Shown here in pieces: positions 8,501 through 15,255 of a DNA stretch of 36,600 nucleotides (positions are counted from its first letter, which is position 1; the number at the start of each line of letters is the position of its first letter). The notes under the pieces were generated by a model, which was not told the origin of the DNA, searched no databases, and saw only the letters and a program-made list of their open reading frames with translations. The position numbers and the translations under genes are program-made. Source of the stretch: Spirochaetaceae bacterium (lineage in GTDB: Bacteria > Spirochaetota > Spirochaetia > DSM-27196 > PWMO01); the NCBI GenBank assembly GCA_007693325.1, contig REDW01000053.1, positions 1 through 36,600 of the forward strand. Reading direction: 5' to 3'.

Positions 8501-9468
8501 TCATCGTGTCGTTGCTGCTGCTGACGGTGTCGGCTGCGGTAGTGACCGCGCAGTCGAGTCCGTTTCTCACGCCGCCTCAATCGCAGCAGCGCGGTCGGCA
8601 ACCCGGTACGCAACCGTCGCCCGGAATCGAGCGTTGGGTTCCGCCACTGCTCCCCGGTCGGGTTGGCACAGCGCTGGTAGAGTGGCAGCGCCAGCTGAAC
8701 GCGCGACTCACCGGGTTCCTGCGTCAGACCGCCGGCGATGGCCCGCAAACGCGCAACGTGCTACTGGTAGTGTTGCTCTCGTTCAGCTACGGTGTGCTGC
8801 ACGCGGTGCTACCGGGCCACCGCAAGACCGTGATCGTATCCTATTTCCTCTATGAACCGGCCCCGCTGCGTGTTGGCATTGGTGCGGGGTTCCTGTTTGC
8901 CGCGCTGCACGCAATCAGCGCGATTGCTCTGGTGGTGGTTGTCTACCTTGTGCTTCAGACCGCCGGGGCTGGCACGCTCAACCAGCTGAGTATCCAGTTG
9001 CAGGTTGCCAGTTCGCTGATGATCATCGCGGTTGGCGTGCTGTTCTTCGCTGCAAAATTGCGTGCTACCCTGAGGGGGCGCCGCCGCGCGGCTGCGCTGC
9101 GCATGAACCGGGCGCTGGGCTTTGACCATCGTGAGCGCCTCGAGCATCACGTTCCGCGCATCGCTGCACAACGCCTGATACCTGTGCTCATCTCTACCGG
9201 TATTGTGCCGTGTCCGGTCACAACGCTGGTTGTGCTGTTTGCGCTCTCGTTCGGCATTCTGGGCATCGGTATACTTTCGGCGGTGGCAATCTCGCTGGGG
9301 CTCGGTGTAGCCCTGGCGGCAATTGCGGTTATGACTATTATACTCAAAGAGCGTTTCGTGTCGCTGCTGAACAGACGCTGGGGGACAGCGGTACAGGCCG
9401 GGATCGAAGTGTTTGCAGCACTGGTGCTGGTGGGATTTGGGCTCTTGACGCTGTTTGCCGTCGGCTGA
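8488..9468 (+). CDS. NicO/RcnA-type nickel-cobalt transporter
   Basis: A 326-residue inner-membrane protein. The N-terminus is a cleavable signal-like segment (RRIIIVSLLLLTVSAAVVTAQ) and a periplasmic stretch rich in Pro/Gln. The first core helix carries SYGVLHAVLPGHRKTVIVSYFL, the NicO-family HAxGPGHxK motif with Leu at one Gly position. A later helix has STGIVPCPVTTLVVLFALS, the family VPCP motif. About six membrane spans are apparent. The His-rich loop typical of RcnA is reduced to a short HREERLEHH-like patch around residues 212-221. The family moves Ni or Co, in or out depending on subgroup. The start lies inside the end of the CobW gene, so the two are coupled. The stop is five bases from the convergent small ORF at 9474. 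Confidence 0.85.
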   Translation: MRRIIIVSLLLLTVSAAVVTAQSSPFLTPPQSQQRGRQPGTQPSPGIERWVPPLLPGRVGTALVEWQRQLNARLTGFLRQTAGDGPQTRNVLLVVLLSFSYGVLHAVLPGHRKTVIVSYFLYEPAPLRVGIGAGFLFAALHAISAIALVVVVYLVLQTAGAGTLNQLSIQLQVASSLMIIAVGVLFFAAKLRATLRGRRRAAALRMNRALGFDHRERLEHHVPRIAAQRLIPVLISTGIVPCPVTTLVVLFALSFGILGIGILSAVAISLGLGVALAAIAVMTIILKERFVSLLNRRWGTAVQAGIEVFAALVLVGFGLLTLFAVG

Positions 9469-9473
9469 GCGGG

Positions 9474-9629
9474 TTAGCGCAGAAACGCCAGGTGAATCAG
9501 GCCGTAGGCAAGCACGATAGCCAGAATCAGCACCAGCAGGATCGGCCCGATCACCTGCAGTGCCGCCCAGAGCCAGGCAGCGGTATCACCGGATTGGCGG
9601 CCGGATTTCTGTGGTTTGATCGCTTTCAC
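9474..9629 (-). CDS. Small single-span membrane protein at the end of the opp operon
   Basis: A 51-residue protein. It begins at GTG 9629, whose GTGA overlaps the oppF stop by four bases, a typical operon junction. The first 17 residues are basic and polar (MKAIKPQKSGRQSGDTA). They are followed by one hydrophobic helix (about residues 18-48, with LLVLILAIVLAYGLIHLAF), which predicts a cytoplasmic N-terminus. I know of no family. Overlap with oppF, an uninterrupted frame and a clean basic/hydrophobic layout support it as real. It could be an accessory subunit of the transporter; that is inference from position. No strong ribosome-binding site is visible, so it probably depends on oppF translation. 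Confidence 0.6.
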   Translation of the reverse strand: MKAIKPQKSGRQSGDTAAWLWAALQVIGPILLVLILAIVLAYGLIHLAFLR

Positions 9630-10621
9630 GACACCGGGTTCACGAGATGGCACGCCGCCTGGTGGCCGGCGGGGTTGGTCTTGAGTTCGGGCACCACGTT
9701 GCGACAGACATCCATGACGTAGGGGCAACGCGTGTGGAACGGGCACCCGGGAGGCGGATTTGCCGGACTGGGGACGTCACCCTGCAGAATAATGCGTTTC
9801 TTCTTGATGCTGGGATCGCTGACCGGAATTGCCGACAGCAGCGCCTGGCTGTAGGGATGCAGCGGCTTGCGGTAGAACTCCTTCTTGTCTGCCACCTCCA
9901 CCAGTTTACCCAGGTACATCACTCCTACACGGTCTGCCATGTGGCGCACCACACTCAGATCGTGGCTGATGAACAGATATGTCAACTGGTAGGCGTCCTG
10001 CAGCTCTTCCAGCAGGTTGATGATCTGGCTTTGTATACTGACATCGAGTGCGGAAATCGGCTCGTCGGCCACGATGAACTGCGGGTCCAGCGCCAGGGCG
10101 CGAGCTATCACCACGCGCTGACGCTGCCCACCGGAGAACTCGTGCGGATAGCGCCAGCTGTGATAGGCTTCCAGACCGCAGCGGACCAGCAGTTCCTCAA
10201 CGCGATCGCGCGCCTGGTTGCCCGAAGCAATACCGTGCACGTGCAGGATCTCGCTGATTGCGCTACCAACGGTCATGCGCGGGTTAAGCGCGCTATAGGG
10301 GTCCTGAAAGACAATCTGCATCGCCTTGCGCAGGTGGCGCATTCTGTCACCGGTTGCAGCCAGTACGTCCTCTCCGTTGTAATAGACCGTACCGCCGTTG
10401 GCGCCTGTCAGGCGCAGAATGGTCCGGCCGGTGGTGCTCTTACCGCAACCGCTTTCTCCAACCAGTGCAAATGTTTCACCGGGCCGAATATCAAAGCTAA
10501 CGCCATCAACAGCTTTGACGTGTCCGCTGACACGGCTCAATACTCCGGTACGGATCGGGAAGTACTTCTTGAGCTCCTGGACCTGCAGAATCGGTTTGAC
10601 CAGAGAAGCCGTTGCCGTCAT
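9626..10621 (-). CDS. oppF: Oligopeptide/dipeptide ABC transporter ATP-binding protein OppF/DppF
   Basis: A 331-residue cytoplasmic ATPase. Visible motifs are Walker A GESGCGKSTTGR (about residues 54-65), the Q-loop VFQDPYSALNPRMTVG, the ABC signature FSGGQRQRVVIARALA, Walker B FIVADEPISALDVS and the switch His in ISHDLSVV. The C-terminal Oligo_HPY extension contains GCPFHTRCPYVMDVC, the cysteine set shared by Opp/Dpp ATPases, which in some structures binds an Fe-S cluster. The PYSALNP motif marks the F-type subunit. The ATG overlaps the oppD stop (ATGA), and its own stop overlaps the small ORF behind it. Confidence 0.95.
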   Translation of the reverse strand: MTATASLVKPILQVQELKKYFPIRTGVLSRVSGHVKAVDGVSFDIRPGETFALVGESGCGKSTTGRTILRLTGANGGTVYYNGEDVLAATGDRMRHLRKAMQIVFQDPYSALNPRMTVGSAISEILHVHGIASGNQARDRVEELLVRCGLEAYHSWRYPHEFSGGQRQRVVIARALALDPQFIVADEPISALDVSIQSQIINLLEELQDAYQLTYLFISHDLSVVRHMADRVGVMYLGKLVEVADKKEFYRKPLHPYSQALLSAIPVSDPSIKKKRIILQGDVPSPANPPPGCPFHTRCPYVMDVCRNVVPELKTNPAGHQAACHLVNPVS

Positions 10622-11637
10622 GCCTGGACCTCCGGTTGTGACGCGTGTTGCTGATGCAGCCAGCAGCGAACTTCGTGGCCCGGCTTGACCTCGGTGCGGC
10701 TTGGCATTTGGTCTACACAGACCGGCATGGCATGATCGCAGCGCGGATGAAACGGACAGCCGGAGGGCATTTGCAGCGGATTGGGAACGTTGCCACGAAT
10801 AAACGGCAGCCGACGCGTGCCGTTGACCTGCTCGAGCTGCTGGTCTTCATCGGCGCTGGGCCGTGACCCGATCAGGCCGCGCGTGTAGGGATGCTGCGGG
10901 CTGTGAAACAGGCTGATGACGTCGGCCTGCTCTACCACCTTGCCGGAGTACATGACAACAACGCGGTCTGCCATCTCGGCGATCACGTTCAAATCGTGGG
11001 TGATGAAAAGGATTGACATACCGATGCGCTCGCGTAGTTCGCGCATCAGCTCCAGGATCTGTGCCTGAATGGTCACATCGAGCGCAGTGGTTGGTTCATC
11101 GGCAATCAACAGTCGCGGGTTACAACTGAGCGCCATGGCGATCATCGCACGCTGGCGCATGCCGCCCGAGAAGCGGTGCGGATACTCGTCGAGCACTTCC
11201 TCGGCGCGGGGTATTCCAACCAGCTTGAGCATCTCGACCGCACGCGCTTGCGCGGCACGGTGATGCAGCTTCTGGTGCAGCTGGATGGTTTCCAGCAGCT
11301 GATCGCCGATAGTATAGACCGGATTGAGGCTGGTCATCGGTTCCTGAAAGATCATCGCGATCTCGTTACCGCGAATGCGGCGGATCTGTTCGGCGGATAG
11401 CTTGAGCAGGTCACGTCCGGCAAACAGGATCTCGCCGCCCTCTATTACCGCCGGAGGCTTGGGCAAGAGCTGCAGGATACTGAGTGACGCCGCGGTCTTG
11501 CCGCAACCGCTCTCGCCTACCAGGCCGACCACTTCGCCTGTACCAATATCGAACGTGGCGTCATCTACCGCACGCACGGTGCCGTCTTCGGTCCTGAAAC
11601 TGGTGCGGAGATTTCGTATCTGCAGTAAGCTGTCCAT
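10618..11637 (-). CDS. oppD: Oligopeptide/dipeptide ABC transporter ATP-binding protein OppD/DppD
   Basis: A 339-residue ATPase that pairs with OppF. It shows Walker A GESGCGKTAAS, Q-loop IFQEPMTSLNPVYTIG (the TSLNP form marks the D-type subunit), signature FSGGMRQRAMIAMAL, Walker B LLIADEPTTALDVT and switch His in ITHDLNVI. The C-terminus contains GCPFHPRCDHAMPVC and a further Cys (RCW), the Oligo_HPY cysteine set. It starts 11 bases after oppC with AGGCAGG upstream. The order in this operon is A-B-C-D-F. Confidence 0.95.
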   Translation of the reverse strand: MDSLLQIRNLRTSFRTEDGTVRAVDDATFDIGTGEVVGLVGESGCGKTAASLSILQLLPKPPAVIEGGEILFAGRDLLKLSAEQIRRIRGNEIAMIFQEPMTSLNPVYTIGDQLLETIQLHQKLHHRAAQARAVEMLKLVGIPRAEEVLDEYPHRFSGGMRQRAMIAMALSCNPRLLIADEPTTALDVTIQAQILELMRELRERIGMSILFITHDLNVIAEMADRVVVMYSGKVVEQADVISLFHSPQHPYTRGLIGSRPSADEDQQLEQVNGTRRLPFIRGNVPNPLQMPSGCPFHPRCDHAMPVCVDQMPSRTEVKPGHEVRCWLHQQHASQPEVQA

Positions 11638-11648
11638 GAGCCTGCCTT

Positions 11649-12578
11649 CTATCGGGTTTTTGGATCGAGTGCGTCACGCAGGCCGTCACCCACGAGGTTG
11701 AACCCCAGAACCATCAGCAGGATCGCCAGACCCGGATAGGTTGTCAGGTGATGCGCGGTGCGAATGTAAGCGCGGCCGTTGCTGAGTATCGCGCCCCATT
11801 CGGGGGTTGGTGCCTGAGCACCCAGGCCAAGAAAGCCGAGGCCGGCGGCCCACAGGATGGAGGTCGCAATCTGAAAGGTGCTTTGTACGATGATCGGCGC
11901 CAGACAGTTGGGCAGAATCTGGCGAAAGATGATCCTCAGGTGCCCGAGCCCGGCCGCGTGCGCCGCAGCTACGTAGCTCTGTTCCTTGATCGCCAACACC
12001 GAGCCACGCACCAACCGCGCGTAGATCGGGATACTGGCAACACCGGTTGCAATCATGACGTTTTCAACACCAACGCCCAGAACCGTGACTACAACAATCG
12101 CGAGTAGAATACCAGGAAACGCGATCATGATATCAATGAAGCGCTGTGTCAGAATGTCGAGCTTGCCGCCGAAATAGCCGCTTATCGCGCCAATCGGGAC
12201 GCCGACCAGCACACCGATCAACACCGAGATGACCCCGATGTTGAGCGAGATGCGTCCGCCGTAGAGCATCCGGCTGAACAGATCGCGTCCCAACTCATCG
12301 GTGCCCAGCAGGTGCTCCCGGTTCGGCGGCTGCAGGCGGTTGCCCAGGTTGGTACGCAGGGGATCGTGCGTCGAGAAGAGCGGGGCAAACACCGATACAA
12401 ACACAAACCCGCCGATTATGATCAGCCCCACCACTGCCGCGCGATTACGCAGCAGATGGCGAAAGACCTCGTGCAGTTCGCTGGTCTTCTTGCGCGGAGT
12501 GAGCGCTGTCGCTGCTGCCGCGTCCGCTGCGGGCGGGTGTAACGTTGCCGCTACGCTGTCTCTATCGTCAGCCTGCAT
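11649..12578 (-). CDS. oppC: Oligopeptide/dipeptide ABC transporter permease OppC/DppC
   Basis: A 309-residue inner-membrane permease. A long cytoplasmic N-terminus with a basic patch precedes helix 1 (AAVVGLIIIGGFVFVSVFAPLF, about residues 49-70), followed by the OppC_N-type segment HLLGTDELGRDLFSRMLYGGRISL that defines C-type permeases. Helices follow with the BPD_transp_1 coupling loop YVAAAHAAGLGHLRIIFRQILPN (EAA-like motif), which contacts the ATPases. The ATG lies three bases after the oppB stop; the oppB end provides GGAGAA as the ribosome-binding site. Confidence 0.94.
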   Translation of the reverse strand: MQADDRDSVAATLHPPAADAAAATALTPRKKTSELHEVFRHLLRNRAAVVGLIIIGGFVFVSVFAPLFSTHDPLRTNLGNRLQPPNREHLLGTDELGRDLFSRMLYGGRISLNIGVISVLIGVLVGVPIGAISGYFGGKLDILTQRFIDIMIAFPGILLAIVVVTVLGVGVENVMIATGVASIPIYARLVRGSVLAIKEQSYVAAAHAAGLGHLRIIFRQILPNCLAPIIVQSTFQIATSILWAAGLGFLGLGAQAPTPEWGAILSNGRAYIRTAHHLTTYPGLAILLMVLGFNLVGDGLRDALDPKTR

Positions 12579-12581
12579 CGG

Positions 12582-13517
12582 TCATTCTCCACTTCCGGAC
12601 TGGTAGTGAATGCGCGGATCGAGAAACGCGTACACGATATCCACCACCAGGTTGATCAGCACAAACAGCAACGCCAGCAGCATTACGGTACCCTGAACAA
12701 CCGGGTAGTCGCGGCGCAGGATGGCATCAACCAGGAGCCTGCCAACGCCGGGCCAGGCGAAGACTGTCTCAGTGAGTACCGCCCCGCCGAGCAGAATGCC
12801 AAACTGCAGTCCAAGAACCGTCACCACCGGAATCAATGCGTTCTTGAGTGCGTGTTTGTAGACTACCAGCCGTTCGTTCAAGCCCTTGGCACGCGCGGTT
12901 GTGATGAAGTCCTGTCTCAGCACGTCGAGCATGCTCGAACGCGTAATGCGGGCCATCAGAGCCGCGCTGGCAGTGCCCAGGGTTATGCTGGGTAGAATCA
13001 GGTGGCGGATAGTGCCGATCCCGGTGGCCGGAAGCAGGCGCAGCTGCACGGCAAAGAGCAGCTGCAGCATCAACGCCATCCAGAACACCGGCGCCGCCAC
13101 CCCCACCAGCGCCACCAGCATGCTGGCGTTGTCAAACACCGAGTTGCGTCTTGTTGCCGAGACAATGCCGGCGCTGACCCCCAGTATGGTTGCAATAACC
13201 AGGGAGATTGTTGCCAGCAGCAGTGTACGCGGAAAGCGTTCGCCAAGCTCAGTGGTTACCGGGCGGCCGCTGAAGATCGAGTTACCGAGTTCACCGCGCA
13301 TGAAATCTGTGATGAAGCGCCCGTATTGAATATAGAGCGGTTGGTCGAGGGCGTAGCGTACCCGCACCTGCTGGATGAACTGCGGGGTTGCGTTTACTCC
13401 GGCAATTGCCCGCGCCGGGTCTCCGGGTATCAATCGGATGATCGAAAAGACAATGATCGATACTCCGAGAACCACGGGGACGGTGAGCAACAGCCGGCGT
13501 ACGATGTACTGGTACAA
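12582..13517 (-). CDS. oppB: Oligopeptide/dipeptide ABC transporter permease OppB/DppB
   Basis: A 311-residue permease that starts with the family N-terminus YQYIVRRLLLTVPVVLGVSIIVFSIIRLIPGDPA (one helix, then the conserved PGDPA). The coupling-loop EAA motif is DFITTARAKGLNERLVVYKHALKNALIPVVT, split by a short helix. The start is taken as TTG at 13517. GGGAG lies about nine bases upstream and homologues begin at this residue, whereas the longer open frame would run through the intergenic hairpins. The TTG start and hairpins may keep permease levels below binding-protein levels. Confidence 0.9.
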   Translation of the reverse strand: MYQYIVRRLLLTVPVVLGVSIIVFSIIRLIPGDPARAIAGVNATPQFIQQVRVRYALDQPLYIQYGRFITDFMRGELGNSIFSGRPVTTELGERFPRTLLLATISLVIATILGVSAGIVSATRRNSVFDNASMLVALVGVAAPVFWMALMLQLLFAVQLRLLPATGIGTIRHLILPSITLGTASAALMARITRSSMLDVLRQDFITTARAKGLNERLVVYKHALKNALIPVVTVLGLQFGILLGGAVLTETVFAWPGVGRLLVDAILRRDYPVVQGTVMLLALLFVLINLVVDIVYAFLDPRIHYQSGSGE

Positions 13518-13539
13518 GGAATGATTCTCCCACAAACAA

Positions 13540-13597
13540 GGATGCCGTGTGACTCTCGAGAGAGAGTCACACGGCATCCCGGCCCCGAGGTGGGGCC
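13540..13597 (-). repeat. Two hairpins between oppA and oppB
   Basis: A perfect 18-base inverted repeat (13540-13557 with 13562-13579, four-base loop) is preceded on the transcript by a second hairpin of six-base GC arms (13581-13586 with 13592-13597, five-base loop). On the minus strand the large hairpin is followed by TTGTTTGT, a weak T-rich tail. The pair can act as a leaky terminator or an mRNA-stabilising barrier, giving more oppA than oppB message. This is a common arrangement in binding-protein operons. Confidence 0.75.
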
Positions 13598-13609
13598 AGG
13601 ATCAACCGA

Positions 13610-15175
13610 TTATCGGAAGTATGCATCCCAGGCGCTGAGGTTCTCAAGCGGATGGTGAATCAGCCCTTCAACGTTTGTGCGCACCGCGTTGATCTGCGCA
13701 GCATTGTAAAGAAAGATCCAGGGGGCGTCTTCCCAGATCAGCTGCACTGCTTCGTGGTACATCGGAGCCCGCTGATCGGGGTTGGTCTCAACCCGGGCCT
13801 GGTCCAGCAGTTCATCGACGCGTTCGTTGGAGTAGAAACCGCGGTTGTTACCGTTGGGATTCCACTGGCGGGTGTGCAGCAATGCGTACAGTCCGTAATC
13901 CGCATCCAGGGTCACCGTGCCCCAACCGAGCATGAACATATCGTACTCGGCCTGTTCCGGCGGTTGCGCGGTGAACTGCAGGTAGCTTGACCATTCGCGG
14001 GTCTCCAGTCTGGCATCCACGCCAACGTCGGCCAGCATCGACTGGACCGCCTGGGCAACCGTGGCGTCCAGCGGGTAGCGTCCGGTGGGGTGGTGCAGCG
14101 TCATGCTGAAGCCGTCGGGGTAGCCGGCTTCTGCCAGAAGCTCGCGAGCCCGATCGGGATCGTATTCATAAGGACCAACCGAGGTGTGGCCAAATACCGC
14201 GTCGGGGATGGGGGCGTCGGCTACGAAGCCACTGCCCTCGAAAATCGAATCAACGATAGCCTGCTTGTCAACCGCGTAATTCAGCGCCCGGCGCACGCGT
14301 ACGTCGGTGAACGGCTCACGGACATTGTTGAAACTGACGTAGATGGTTCGAACACTGGTCTGGAAGACCACGTCGATATTGGGATCGGCCTCCAGGCGTG
14401 CAACATCCTGCGGCGGTACCGCCATGATGGCATCGGCTTCACCGGTTTCCAGCGCTACGATACGCGCTGACTCCTCGGGGATGAAGTTGAAGACCAGGTT
14501 GGGAATCTGCGGTGTGGAACCCCAGTAGTCCTCGTTGACGCTGAGGCGGATGCTGTCGCCGCGGCTCCAGCGATCCATAACGTAAGGTCCGGTTCCAATC
14601 GGGTTTTCGAACGTGCCCTCGGGTGGCAGGTCTCGAATCTGGTTAGGGCTCACAATACCGATGAAACTGTGGGAAAGATGCGAAAGGATCGGCGCGAACG
14701 GCTGCGCCAGACGCAGTTGAAGCGTATACTCCCCGGTTGCCTGAATGTCCTGTACGCTGCCGAGCAGAAATGCGTAGGCCGCGCCGACATCGGGATCAAC
14801 AAATCGTGCCAGGTTCTGGCGTACTGCTTCGGCGTTCAGCGGCGCGCCGTCGTGGAAGGTCACGCCCTGCCGGATCTGGAAGGTCCAGACCGTACTGTCG
14901 GCATTGGCCTCCCAGCTGGTTGCCAGCATCGGCGTCAATGTGCCGTCTTCTTCCATGTAGATCAGGCGTTCGACAACGTGTTCACCAACGGTTGCCGCCG
15001 GAGCCGAGGTCATCTTAACCGGGTCGAGCGACTCCGGTTCGGCTCCAATCGCTATTCTCAGCGTATCGCGGTCAACCGCTGTTTCGGCGCGCCCGCCAGC
15101 AACCAGCGGCGAGGCTAGCAGCGCCAGCATCAGAACCGCGAGTCCCACGGTGACTGTCATGTTTTTCTTGCTCAT
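13610..15175 (-). CDS. Extracellular oligopeptide/dipeptide-binding protein (SBP family 5)
   Basis: A 521-residue periplasmic solute receptor. The signal peptide is MSKKNMTVTVGLAVLMLALLASP..AGG, residues 1-30; there is no lipobox cysteine, so it is secreted, not a lipoprotein. Family-5 marks are LRIAIGAEPESLDPVKM (start of the mature fold), GTGPYVMDRWSRGDSIRL, the segment VRRALNYAVDKQAIVDSI and the C-terminal IWEDAPWIFLYNAAQINAVR. Subgroup features resemble dipeptide/glutathione-type receptors, but the ligand cannot be read from sequence. It is first in the operon, with TAAGGAGG four bases from the ATG and a good promoter upstream. Confidence 0.93.
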   Translation of the reverse strand: MSKKNMTVTVGLAVLMLALLASPLVAGGRAETAVDRDTLRIAIGAEPESLDPVKMTSAPAATVGEHVVERLIYMEEDGTLTPMLATSWEANADSTVWTFQIRQGVTFHDGAPLNAEAVRQNLARFVDPDVGAAYAFLLGSVQDIQATGEYTLQLRLAQPFAPILSHLSHSFIGIVSPNQIRDLPPEGTFENPIGTGPYVMDRWSRGDSIRLSVNEDYWGSTPQIPNLVFNFIPEESARIVALETGEADAIMAVPPQDVARLEADPNIDVVFQTSVRTIYVSFNNVREPFTDVRVRRALNYAVDKQAIVDSIFEGSGFVADAPIPDAVFGHTSVGPYEYDPDRARELLAEAGYPDGFSMTLHHPTGRYPLDATVAQAVQSMLADVGVDARLETREWSSYLQFTAQPPEQAEYDMFMLGWGTVTLDADYGLYALLHTRQWNPNGNNRGFYSNERVDELLDQARVETNPDQRAPMYHEAVQLIWEDAPWIFLYNAAQINAVRTNVEGLIHHPLENLSAWDAYFR

Positions 15176-15179
15176 ACGT

Positions 15180-15249
15180 CCTCCTTATTCAGACATATCT
15201 TCCTAACTATACTTGCCGAATAATATTCGCTCCGGCTACTGTCGGTCAA
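15180..15249 (-). promoter_or_regulatory. oppA promoter and ribosome-binding site
   Basis: Minus strand: TTGACC (15244-15249), an 18-base spacer and TATTAT (15220-15225), then a 5' leader of about 38 bases ending with TAAGGAGG (15180-15187). This is an ordinary leadered promoter, in contrast to the very short leaders predicted elsewhere in the window. Confidence 0.6.
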
Positions 15250-15255
15250 GATGTG

